A DNA stretch of 42,049 nt from Methylobacterium sp. Leaf123 (lineage in GTDB: Bacteria; Pseudomonadota; Alphaproteobacteria; Rhizobiales; Beijerinckiaceae). Positions within the stretch are counted from its first letter, which is position 1. Each line of letters starts with the position of its first letter. Shown piece by piece: positions 6,906 through 18,900 of this stretch. Made by a program: the position numbers and the translations under genes. The DNA lies in contig NZ_LMNS01000001.1 of the NCBI RefSeq assembly GCF_001423405.1, positions 221,706 through 263,754 on the forward strand, given 5' to 3'. Below the pieces are notes generated by a model that had not been told where the DNA came from, ran no database searches, and saw nothing but the letters and a program-made list of their open reading frames with translations.

Positions 6906-9900
6906 ATGGCTTTTCCGTTCAAGTCGGAAGGCTTCTGGGGCCCCCTGTTCCGCCGTCGCGATCGTGCCCGACTGGCCGTCGCGGAGACGCCGCGCGCGCC
7001 GCGCCCGTCGAAGCGGCAGCTCGTGCTGCACCTCAAGGCGAAGGCCGACCGCCTGTTCAACCGCGACCGGCTGATCTTCGACCCGCTCGAGCCGCGCGTC
7101 CTGCTCGACGGCACTGCGATCTACGAGATCACCAAATCGTTCGATCCGCAGGCGGCGGAGCACCAAGTGCTCGTCGAGCTGATCGAGACGAATCTCGCCG
7201 CGACGACGGAAGCGGACAAGGTTCAGCAGGTTCAGGTCTTCGCCTACACCAACGGTGCGAAGGGCGCCCAGCTTCACACCTTCGGCGATGTCAGCTCGAC
7301 GAACAGCGCGTTCACGATCACGGGGACGAGCAAGAAGGATCACATCGTCGTCGACGTCGCGTCGTTCGAGCGGCTGACCGGCAGCACGAAGCCGACGCTG
7401 CTCTTCGACGACCCCGCGAACGATGGCGGCGCGACCGACAACGGAGACACGATCGAACTTCTCAACCGCGCCAAGAGCGGTGACAGCGCCGGCGCGACCT
7501 TCACTCTCGGAAGCGAGAACACCGGCACGATCAAGGCTGGCAAGTTCGAGGGCAATTTCGCCGGCATCGGTAACCTCATCGGTGCCGCCGGAGCCGACGA
7601 CACCCTGATCGCCGGATCCTCGACGGGCATCCTCGACGGCGCCTTCGAGGGTGGCAAGGGCAGCCTCAAGATCGATTTCTCGGCGCTGACGACAAGCATC
7701 GACGCGACGTTGAAGCGGTCGGCCTCGAACCCGGACAGATACGTCCTAGAGCGGTCGAGCGCGGCGGATGGCGCGGCGGCGACCTTCGCAGCGGTCGCCT
7801 TCACGGCGCCAGCGACGAATCTGGGCGTCCTGCTCGGCAGCGGCAACGACACGCTGCGTCTCGCGACATTGCCGCCGGGGCCGTCCTTCACCGTCTCGGG
7901 CGGGGCGGGCGCCGACAGCATCGTCTTCGACACCGCGCTGCAGGTGGCCACCGGCAACATCGACCTGACCTTCGACGGCGGGGATGGCGACGACACGATC
8001 AGCCTGAACAAGAACCTCGAAGCCCTCGCCGGGTCTCTCGCGGTCACGTTCCGCGGTGCGGAGGGCGACAACAGCCTGACCGTCGCGGAAGCAGCTCAGA
8101 TCAAGGCCAGGGACAGCGTCGACTTCAAGCTCGGGGCCGTGGTGACGCCCGTTCTGCCCACCGCCGGCAGCAACGCGGAGGTCACCAGCGCCGCCAAGAT
8201 GGGCGTCGTCGTCAGCAGGGACGCGGTGATCAGCGGCGCCTCGGTGGCGATCGCGGTCACGAGCTCGACCACAGTCGCCAACGGTGACACGAACGCCAAC
8301 ACGGCGAAGCTGTCGGTCGATGCAGCCACCGCCGCAACGATCAGCCTGTCCGGCCGGATCGAGACCGCGGGCTTGGCCGCGCTCACCACCAACGTCGTCA
8401 ATTCCGCGACCTTGACCTCGACGCTCGCCTCGCAGTTGCGGGGCGTCTCGGTGACACAGAAGAACATCTCGACGGTCACCGTCGGCGCCCAGGGCGCCGT
8501 GAACGGCGGAACCGTGAAGCTCGCCGCCGACACGCAGGCGAACGTCGTCATCAAGGCGATCGGCCTCGTCCTGCCGGGCGCCGAGACCATCACCAACGCG
8601 GCCAAGCTGACCGAAGAGACGCTGTCCGCGATCCTGAAGGGCGAGGCGGATCTCGGTGCCGTCCTTAGCTCGACAAGCGACGGTCAGGACGACTCGATCG
8701 CCGAACTAGCCGTCAAGGGCTTCATCAAGAAGGCGAAAACCTCGATCGACAACGAGACGCGCGTCTCCGTCGCCGCCACCGGGCAGGTGCGGCAGACCGG
8801 CGCCGGAACCGTCGCGGGAAGCGATGCCGCCCTCCTGATGGCGGCGACCGACGAGACCAACGTGCGGACGCGGCTGGTCGCCACGGACGGCGTGAAGGTG
8901 CCGGCCCTCGGCCGCACGCTCGATCTGCCGGGTATGCTCAACCCCTTTGCCCTGAGCGCCGAGCAGGACGTCAAGCGCGTCACCGCGGTCGATCTCGGCC
9001 TGGACCAGGGCGCGGCCCTGCCCGACACGGCGCCGGATGCCGCCGCCGCGAAGATCATCGACGCGGCTGGGGCGGTGGCGCTCCAGGCCGGCAATTCCGG
9101 CACGATCACCACTCGCATCCGCGCGGCGACCCAGGCGCCCGACCCGCAGGATTCGACCAAGCAGATCGCCGGCGATGGCGGCGACGGACTCGACGGCGAG
9201 CCGGATGACGGCTCGCTGCCCGCGCCGATCAAGACGGGCTACGCGGAGACCTCCGTCGACGACACCGTGCGTGTGGCCGTGCGCGGCGTCTCCATCGCCG
9301 CCGCGTCGCTGCGGGCCGCCGCCGGCAACGACACGTCGATCGAGACGCGGGCGATCCAGGCGCAGAACAGTCTGAAGGGCAGCACGACCGCGACGGTCGC
9401 GGCCTCGCGCCTGCTGGCCCGCACGGGCGCGCTGTCGGTCACGGCGATCGACACCGCCACGGCCTCCGCCATCGCCGAGCCGGTGGAGACGGACACGCTG
9501 CAGGACACCACCACACCGGATATGACGCCCGAGCAACTGGCGGAGCTGGCGGCGAAGGAGAAGACGGACCGCGAGTTCCTCGGCCTGGGCCGCGGTTCGG
9601 CGATCAACCTCGCCGAGCGCGACGTCACGGCCGCGCTGACGGACAGCGAGACGAGCGCGGCCACCGACGTCACGCTCATCGCCCAGAACGCCCTCGAACT
9701 GACGGCCGAGGCCCAGGCGACGGGCGTTGCCAGCATCCTCGGCGCGGCGGGCACCATCGCCGTTAACATCGTCCTCGGCAGCACCGAGGCCACCGTCAGC
9801 GGCGGCAGCGTGAAGGCCACGACCGGCGACGTCGTCGTCAGCGCCGCCGACATCTCGAACGTCGATGCCCGCGCCCGGACCACCGTCGATTCCGCCTCGC

Positions 9901-12900
9901 GCGACGGGCAGCTCGTCGTCACGGTTCCGGCCATCGGCGCCGCTGCGGCCTTCAACATCGTCGGCTACCGGCTCAACGGGATGGGCTCGTCGAGCATCAT
10001 CCCGAAGATCCTCAGCGCCTCGGTCGACGCCATCCTCGGCACGGGCCTGCTGACCGCCACGGCGACGCAGACGATCCGTGCGCGGATCGAGGGGGCGAAA
10101 GTCGAGTCGGGCGGACGCCTGCAGGTCACCGCGGCGAGTGCGGGGACCGTCAACGCCACCGTCAGCAACACCATCGCCAACAAGACGCCGGAGCAGACGC
10201 TCCTCGAAGACATCAAGGCCGACATCAAGCGGCAGGCGCTCAACAACATCAAGAAGCCGGCAGTCGCCACGCAGAACAACGTCGCCTCCGCTGGGACCGC
10301 CAGCATCGGCGGCATCATTTCCACGAACCGGATCGCCCGGGCGGCCTCGGCCGAGATCGTGGCGCTGACGAAGCCGAGCGGCACCACCGCCGCCGACGTG
10401 ACCGGCACCGGCGCGCTCGACGTCTTCGCCTCGGACCGGGCGACGATCAACGCCAACGTGAAGCTCGTCGCCTCCAGCCAGGCCGCGAGTGACGGCGGCC
10501 TCGACCCGAACCTCAAGCGCACCGCGTTCGACTTCAAGGCGAGCAAGAGCGGGGATGTCGAGCTCAAGCTCGGCAAGCGCGTCGTCCTCGATTTCCCCGG
10601 CGCGCTGAACTCCGCCTCGCGCCTGGAGCGGGTGAAGGGGGCGCTGCCCGTCCCCGCCAAGGACGCGATCGCCGGCCGGCTGCCGGCTCCGTCGCCGACG
10701 ATGCAGAGCATCGCGCCGGGCGTCTTGGTGCTCGTCAGCCCCGGCCATCCCTCGGGCAAGGGCGAGCCCAACACCTACTACTTCTACAAGCCGAAGACCG
10801 CCTCGGCACCGATTGATCTCGCCGGCGCCGATTTCACCGATACGACGACGTGGCAGAAGATCGGGGAGAAGGGCGCCGTTTACGCCTGGATGGGGACCGA
10901 CGGCTTCAAGACGTCGCTCAAGGAACAACCCTACGGCGACCGCGACTACTGGCGCCGCGTCGGCGACGGCGAGACCCAGCCGAGCAAGACCACGGGCTCC
11001 GGCGCGACCTCGGCGGGCGGCATCGTCTCGCGCAACGACATCCGCGGCGGCGCGACGGCGATCATCTCCGGTAACGCGAAGGTCAAGGCCGGCAGCGTCT
11101 CCGTCACCGCCGAGCGCAGCGCGGTGATCACGGCGAAGGCCGATGCCACCGTCGAGGCGGTCGCCACCATCCGCGACCAGCAAGGCCAGACGACGGGCGG
11201 CACGCCGGGTACCGGTACGCCGAGCCCGGTCCCCGGCCGGACCTCGATCTTCGATCGCAGTGGAACCGGCACCAACGGCACGCAGACCTCCGCCTCGAAT
11301 GCCCTGGCGGTCAACGCGGTGATCGCCACCAACGCCATCCTCTCCACGGCTTCGGCCCGCATCGTCGATTCGACCGTCGAGTCGACGGGCGACGACGGTG
11401 CCGTCTCGGTCAAGGCCACGACCGGAGGCTCCATCACCTCCAAGGTCGATGCGCAGGTGACCGCCCTCTCGAGCGGCCCGGCCAACACCGACGGCACCTC
11501 CGCCGCGACCGGCACCACGACGCCGGGGTCCACGACCGGCACTTCTACGCCGGGCACGACGACCGGAACCGCGGAGCCGCCCACCACCACGGCCCGGGCC
11601 GCCGGCATCCAGCTCGCCTTCAACGCGATCGGGTTCGAACTGGGCAATCTCGGCTTCGCAACGCTCGATGCCCTGGTCGGAACCAATCTCGGCAGCGCGG
11701 CGCCGCAGCAGGCCGTGGCCGAGATCAAGAACTCGGCGGTCACGGCCAAGGGCGCTGTCAGCGCGACCGCCGTGTCCGGTGGCGAGATCGACGCGACGCT
11801 CGGCAACAAGGTGACGGCCTCGGCCCGCGGCGCCAGCGTCGATGCGCTGGCCGTGTCCGGCATCGTCGCGATGAACCGGGTGAGTGGCGCCGCGCGCGCC
11901 GCGATCGATGCGCCGCTGATGACGATCTCCGGCACCGACGTGACCGTGACGGCGACCGATACCGTAAGGATCGCCAGCACGACGACGGTGGGCGCCTCGG
12001 CCAAGGCCGTGAGCACCGGCTCCGTCAGCGGCGTCGACAAGTCGGCCGACGCGCTGCTCAACGACTACAAGTACACGACCAAGTCCGGCGCACGAAAGGT
12101 CGTGTTCGGCGACAAGATCCGCCTCGGCGACTCGTGGAGCGGGCAGGGCGAAAAGGGCGCCGTGTACCAGTACATGGGCGAGGACTTCACGACCGCGATC
12201 GACCTCGGCAAGTTGACCGGGGCGCCGGGCTCGGACGGGAAGTTCCCGGCCAGCGATCCCAAGCTCAATTTCAGCGATTTCGCCCTGTGGAAGAAGCTCG
12301 ACGCCAGCAATGTGGTGCCGGGTGGCACCAGCGGATCGCAGCCCCGGGTCGGCAAGGTCTCCTCCAAGGGTCTCGGGGGAATCTTCTCGCGAAACGACGT
12401 GTCGGGCCGGGCCGAGGCCTCGATCGTCGCCGCCGGCCTCGTCGCCCGCGGCGACGTCACCGTCGCCGCCAAGTCCACGGGTGCCATCAAGGCGACCGAC
12501 ACGAGCGTCATCCGCGGCGGCACGGCGGTCAACGGCGTGCTCGTCTCCAACAACGTGCTCAACGGCGCCACCGCCTTCATCAAGGACACGCAGCTCGACG
12601 GCGGCAGCGTCAACGGTGAGCGCACCAGCAGCGGCGGCGCCGTCACGGTCACGGCCACCAACACGTCCGACATCGACGCCAGCGCGAAGGGTAAGACCGC
12701 CGGCGAGGGCAGCACGGCGCTCGGCTTCACCCTCGCCTTCAACACGGTGGGCTTCGCCCAGCAGAACCCCCTGTTCAACGCCGTCGACACCATTGTCGGC
12801 GATCCGCTGATCGCCACCGCCACCGGGTCCGAGCAAGCCGCTGGGGCGACGGCCTTCATCACCGGCGCTGGCGCCATCAACGCCGGACGCGACGTCACGG

Positions 12901-15900
12901 TCGCCGCCGATAGCCGCGCCGAGATCAAGGCGGTGGCCGGCAGCGAGGTGTCGCAGACCGACAGCGCCTCCACCGTCTACAAGGCCGAGACCGGAGCGCA
13001 GGGCCTCTCGGCCGGCGCCGTCCTCGCCTCCAACAAGGTCAGCGCCCGGGCCGAAGCCTATATCGGCGCCGAGGACGAGACCGCGCCGCCCTCAAGCACC
13101 TCGACGAGCGTGACCTCGACCGGCGGCAGCGTCGTCGTCACGGCGACGAACAAGGCCGGGATCGATGCGTCGAGCACGATCATCTCCTCGTCCGCGGTGT
13201 CGGGCAGCGTCGCCGACCTGGCCAAGAAGGCCGTCGCGACCGCGCAGAACATGTACGACTACACGACGAAGTCGGGCCAGCGGTCCCTGAAGACCGGCGA
13301 CCGGGTTCGCCTCGCCAACGACTACACCGGCTCTGCCGGGCCGCTGGGCGAAGCCCCGGCGATCAAGGGGCAGGTCTACATCTATATCGGCACGGCGGCG
13401 AAGCTGGATCTCGGCGCTACCACCACGAATTTCGCCGATGCGACGAAATGGTTCGCCGTCTCCGAAGGCGCGACGGTCACGACCAAGCCCGCCACGGCTG
13501 CATCGACCTCGACGTCCAACACCCCCGCGCCGACGGACACCACCACGGAGTCGAAATCCGTCACCTCCGCGGACGGGAAGACCGTCACGACGGTCACGCG
13601 CCTGAAGGCGCGATACAGCTCGAACGACGGCGCTCCGTTCCTGCGGACCGGCGAGACGGTGCTGCTCCGCAACACCCCCACCGCCAAGGGTGACGCTGGC
13701 ACGATCTATATTTATCGCGGCCCGGACAACACGTCCGTGAACCTCAAGACGGCGGACTATACCAGCGACAATTGGATCCCGGCGGCGGCCAGGTCCGTGA
13801 TGCCGGCGATCGACAAGGTGTCCGACGTTACGGCGCCGGCCACGGCGACGAACGGCACCGTCACCCCGCCCTCGACGACCCGGACCCCGGCCTCGTCGTC
13901 CAAGTCCATCGGTGGCCTGATCGTCTTCAACGAGGTCAACGGCGGCGCCACCGCCCGCATCACCGATGCGACCGTGAAGGCGAGTGCCGATCTCACGGTC
14001 TCGGCCAAGGATGCGGCCGACATCGCCGCCGAACTGATCAGCACGGTGACCGCTTCCGGCGGCGCCTCGTTCAATTCGAAGCCGCCGGCGGGCACGACCG
14101 CCGGCACCGCGCCAGGCGACGGCAGCGTGATTGCCGCCAACGGCTTGGCCGCGACCAACGTCGTGCGTGGCGGTGCTACGGCGTCCGTGCTGCGCGCGAC
14201 CGTCGAGGCGGTGCGCGGCGATCTCACGGTGACGGCTGAGAACACGGCGGGGATCGACGCGCGTCTGCGCGCCTCGTCGACGACTTCGGGCGGTGGCCAG
14301 GGCGGCGTCTCCGCGGCGGTCACGCTCGCCTTCAACTCGGTCGGCTACGAGACCCAGAACCTCCTGTTCAACACCATCGACGCGCTGATCGGTTCGCCGG
14401 AACTCTCCGACGCCTTCGGTAAGGAGACCACGTCGGGCGCAACCGCGACCATCGTCCAGTCCCAGGCCAAGGCCGGCGGCGACATCACCGTGGCGGCGAC
14501 GTCGAACACCAAGATCAACGCCACCGTCAGCAATGCCGCCAAATCTTCCACCGACTCGATGAAGGGCTCGGGCGGCACCGGCTTCGGCGTGGTGCTCGCC
14601 TCGAACAAGGTGAGCGGGAGCGCGACCGCACGGATCGACAACACCGCCGACACGAGCAAGACCGTGACCGCGGGCGATGCCGTGACCGTCTCGGCGATAG
14701 ACGCCGCGACCATCGCGTCCAATGCGCAGATCGTGACGAACTCCACCGTCGTGAAGACGGATGGCGGCACGGTGACGAATCAGGCCAAGCTCAACAAGTT
14801 CCTGCCGTCCGATTTCTCGACCAACCCGAACGAGGTCCAGTCCGCGACGATCCAGTCGAACCTGATCAAGAATCGTGCGGATCTGCTGCCGGCCGAGTTC
14901 AACAAGCTCGAAGCCGAGATGTGGGCCAAGGTCGCCCAGATCAAACAGGCGATCCTCGACGTGCAGGCGGAGCCGCAGCGGTTCGCCCAACTCTTCCAGA
15001 ACGCCCAGCTCCAGCTCAAGAGCCGCCCGGCGGCGAGCGATTACCTCAAGAGCGTCTACAACACGCTGGCCGACGCGATGAAGGCCGCGATCGATAAGGT
15101 GCCGGCCGACAACCGCACCGATCTCAAGATCAATCTCACGAATGCCGAGCGGATCCTGCGCCAGCAGGCGATGGGCAACGTCCTCGACAACCAAGTTGCC
15201 GACGGCGCCCGCGACGACGCCTACAAGTATGCGGCGGAGGCCGCCCTTCTCGGGCTGATCGACGATGCCGCCTTGCGGGCGAGCCCGATCGAGGCCCGCC
15301 AGACCGTCGGCGAGATGATCGGCCGTCAGGTCACCATCCTGCGCGCCAACCGCGAGGCCGTGGCCGTGGTCGAGGGGCTGCGGGATAAGCTCAACACTTA
15401 TCTCGCGCCGTTCGGTCTAAGCACCGACATGATCGCCATCCTCGACCTGACCGCGTTCGGTCAGGTGAAGAAGACCGAGAACCTCCAGGACGTGACCTTC
15501 GGGGCGCGCGTGCGCATCGCCGAGGATTTCGCGAAGAGCGCCAACGCCGCGCCCTACAAGACCAGCAACGGCACGGAGATCTCGGTCAAGACCGGAGATA
15601 CGGTCTGGGACGACGGCCTCAACGTGGTCGGAGTGGACTCGGTCTACAAGTACGTCGGTAAGACGACGCTGCTGAAGCAGCAGCCGAGCAAGATCGACTT
15701 CAACAGCAAGACGGACGGTAAGGCCGACTGGGTCAAAATCGCGTTCATGCCGGATTCCTACTCCGCGAACGAGATCTACATCTACATGGGCGAGGCGGCG
15801 AAGATCGACCTCGCCGCACAGGATTACAGTGACAAGACGCTCTGGAAGCGCGCTCTCGATTCGAACTTCATCCCCGACAAGTTCGTCATCCCAGGCACGA

Positions 15901-18900
15901 CCGGCACGCTGACCCAGCCGGCGCCGGCGGCAAGCGATCCGACCACGCCGTTGCCGGCGGGCGATTCGTCTGCGAACAACCCCCAGCCGACCGTCATGCC
16001 GCAGAACGCGGTCGCGCTCGCCATCGGCGGCCTCGTGGTGGTCAACAGCGTCCACGGCGGCGCCGCCGCAACGATCACCAAAGCCGATATCGCTACCGGG
16101 ACGGGGGCCGTCACGGTGAAGGCGGAGGAGACGGCGACCATCACCGCGACCGCCGACAGCGCGGCGACGGTGAAGTCTGCCGATTCCTACCAGAAGACGG
16201 CACCCGTGGGCACGGGGACCGGCACGGGAACGGGGACTGGCGCAGGGACCGGAACGGGCACGACCCCAGCCGTGCCGGGTACGCAGAGCCAGACGAAGAG
16301 CCTCGCGCTCGGCGGCATCATCGCCACCAACAGCGTCCTGGGCTCGGCGGCCGCAGCGATCATCGACAGCACGGTGGTCACCGGCCAGAACCTCCCCGCC
16401 GGGACGAGCGTCGGCGGTGTGTCGGTGACCGCCTCGAACACCGCCACGATCGACGCCAGCAACAAGACCAGTGCCTCCAGCGACGGCACCGCCCTGGCGC
16501 TCACGCTCGCCTTCAACACCGTCGGCTGGAAGGATCAGAACGTCCTGTTCCGTGCCGCGGACACGATCACCGGACAGCCGCTGATCGCCGAAGCCTTCCA
16601 GAACGACACCCATCCGGCCGGCGCCAGCGCGCAGATCCTGCGCAGCGCGGTGACGACAGGGACGGGCGGCGCCGTCACCGTGGCCGCGAAGGCGGATGCG
16701 GGCATCAAGTCGGCCATCCTCAACAAATCGAGCTCGTCCGAGAACGTCCTCAAAAACGCCGACGCCTTCGCGCTCGGCTTCGTGCTCACCGGCAACATGG
16801 TGAACACCCACGCCCTCGCGACGATCGACAACACCGGCACGGGAAAGACGGTCGATGCCGGCGGCGCGCTGAGCATCCGCGCCGAGAGCGCCGGCACGAT
16901 CTCCGCGAAGAACGCGCTCTCGGCGCTGGCAAGCCTGACGAAGGCGTCGCTGGTGGAGGATTTCGCCGATAAGATTCTGTCGAACTACGAATATACGAAA
17001 TATTCCGGCGAGAAGGATCTCAAGTTCGGCGATCTTGTCTACGACTGGGACACCTCAGTCGATAGAGTTCACGGCGTTGACAAGGTCTACGTCTATATCG
17101 GTGAGGATGCTCCTGTCGTCCTCAAGGACGTCGATTTCACCGACACGACGAAGTGGCGCCTCAACACCGCCCGAGAGTTCATCAAGTTCCTGCCGCCGGG
17201 TGTGCTGAACCTCGGCGAAAGCATGGATCCGGCGTCGTCCGGAACCGCGCCGGCCCCGTCGGCCCCCGCTGCGTCCACGGCGGCGGCCTCGAAGCCCTAC
17301 GCGGTTGCGGTCAGCGGCATCCTTGTCTCGAACGACGTGCGCTCCGCGGCGGAGGCAAGCCTCAAGAACGCCGATGTCACGTCGGCAGGCGACATCTCGG
17401 TCACCGCGGAGCAGACGGGCAAGATCGACGCGTCGGTCACGAGCAAGGTTCAGTCGAAGCTAAAGCCAGGCACCAAGCCGGGAGACAAGGGCGCCATCGC
17501 GGTCGGCGCCGTCATTGCGGCCAACGTCGTCACCGGTTCCAGCACCGCCACCATCGTCGGCTCGAAGCTCGGCGATGCCGGGAGCGGCCGAACCGTGGGC
17601 AACGTCACGGTCGAGGCCGTGAACAGCGGCGCGATCACCGCGACGGTCAGCAGCATCGTGGAATCCGCCGACACCGCCGTCGGCGTCGTTGCGGCCTTCA
17701 ACAAGATCGGCACGTCGAGCCAGAACATCCTGTTCGACCTCTCCGATGCGATCGTCGGCACCGATCTCGGCACCACCCTCCAGGGCGCCAACACCTTCGC
17801 GGCGACGGCCTCGATCTCGGGGCAGCCGATCAACGCCACCGGTCTCGTCAAAGTCGCTGCGCAGTCGAACGCGAAGATCACGGCCGAGATCAAGAACGCC
17901 GTCACCACGGTCGGTTCGACCGTCACCAGCGTCGGGGCCGTGGTCGGCCTGAATTTCGCGCGCCTGTCCACCTCGGCGACCCTGTCGGGCATGGACCGCG
18001 TCAAGGCGTCCGGCGTGACGGTGAGCGCCCTCAGCACGTCGAAGATCGACGCCGTCGTCACGGCGCCCGTGACCTCGGTGGCCTACCGGATGCAGTCGAC
18101 GCAGCCGACCGCGCCCGACTCCACCGGAGGCGGCTCGACCGGCGGCCAAACGCCGGCCCAGACCGGCCACACCGTCTCGGTCGCCCTCAGCATCGCCCGC
18201 AACACCATCGTCGACGAGACCTTGCTCGCCGGCATCGACGAGGTCGGCGAGGTGACCGCGAGCGCGGGCGACGTGCGCGTGATCGCCAAGAGCGGCGCGG
18301 AGATCAACGCCAAGGCGACGGCCACGGCGATCGCGGTGCTGCTCAGCACTGAGGATGCGAAGAACATCGGCTTTGCCGGCGGCGGCGCGCTCGGCTTCAA
18401 CACCATCCTCGGGGGCGCCCAGGCCCGCATCGCCAACACCAAGACCGCCACGGTCACCGCGAACGGCAACACCGCGCCGGATGCGAACGGCGAGGGCGGA
18501 CAGGGCAACATCACCGTCTCGGCCGTCAGCGCCTCCAAGATCGAGGCTGAGATCCGGGCCGCCGCGGCGGCGGTGGTCATCGGCAAGGGTGAGTCGGACG
18601 CGATCGCCATCGGCGTGACGCTCGCCTTCAACATGATCGGCTTCTACGGCAGCGGCCTGCCGACCGGCACGAACTTCAAGGACGGCATCACCCGTTCCTT
18701 CGACATCCGGGCCGGCGTGACGGGGACGCGCCTGACAGCGGGCCGCAAGGTTCTGGTCGAGGCGACCTCCCAGGCTTCCATCACGGCGAACACGCTGGCG
18801 GCGGCGGTGGCGGTCGGCGCCTCGACGGGCGGCGGCCAGCCGAGCGCTGGCAGCAACGAGGTCGGCGCCGGCGGCGGGCTCTATGTCGGCAACAAGATCG

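Larger units (their letters stand above)
10770..17175 (+). repeat. Recurring Tyr/Trp module in the giant protein (about six copies)
   Basis: A module with the pattern Y-x-Y/W-x-G ... (I)DLxxxDFTDTTxW recurs at about 10770-10973, 12060-12310, 13250-13470, 13602-13790, 15550-15875 and 16977-17175. Examples are VYQYMGEDF, VYIYIGTAAKLDLG, IYIYMGEAAKIDLA and VYVYIGEDAP, each followed by a D-(F/Y)-(T/S)-D-x-x-x-W. Most copies open with a Y-x-T-x-S-G ... G-D-x-V/I-x stretch. They separate beta-helix-like segments. The fold and ligand are unknown to me; exposed aromatics would suit carbohydrate binding, but that is speculation. Confidence 0.7.
11619..17760 (+). repeat. Recurring FN-x-(I/V/K)-G ... 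LF segment (five copies)
   Basis: AFNAIGF...LGNLGF (11619), AFNTVGFAQQNPLF (12738), AFNSVGYETQNLLF (14331), AFNTVGWKDQNVLF (16512) and AFNKIGTSSQNILF (17697) each precede a D-x-(L/I)-x-G stretch. Spacings of about 1.1, 1.6, 2.2 and 1.2 kb show that they mark units of variable length, with Tyr/Trp modules and linkers inserted between them. Confidence 0.7.
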
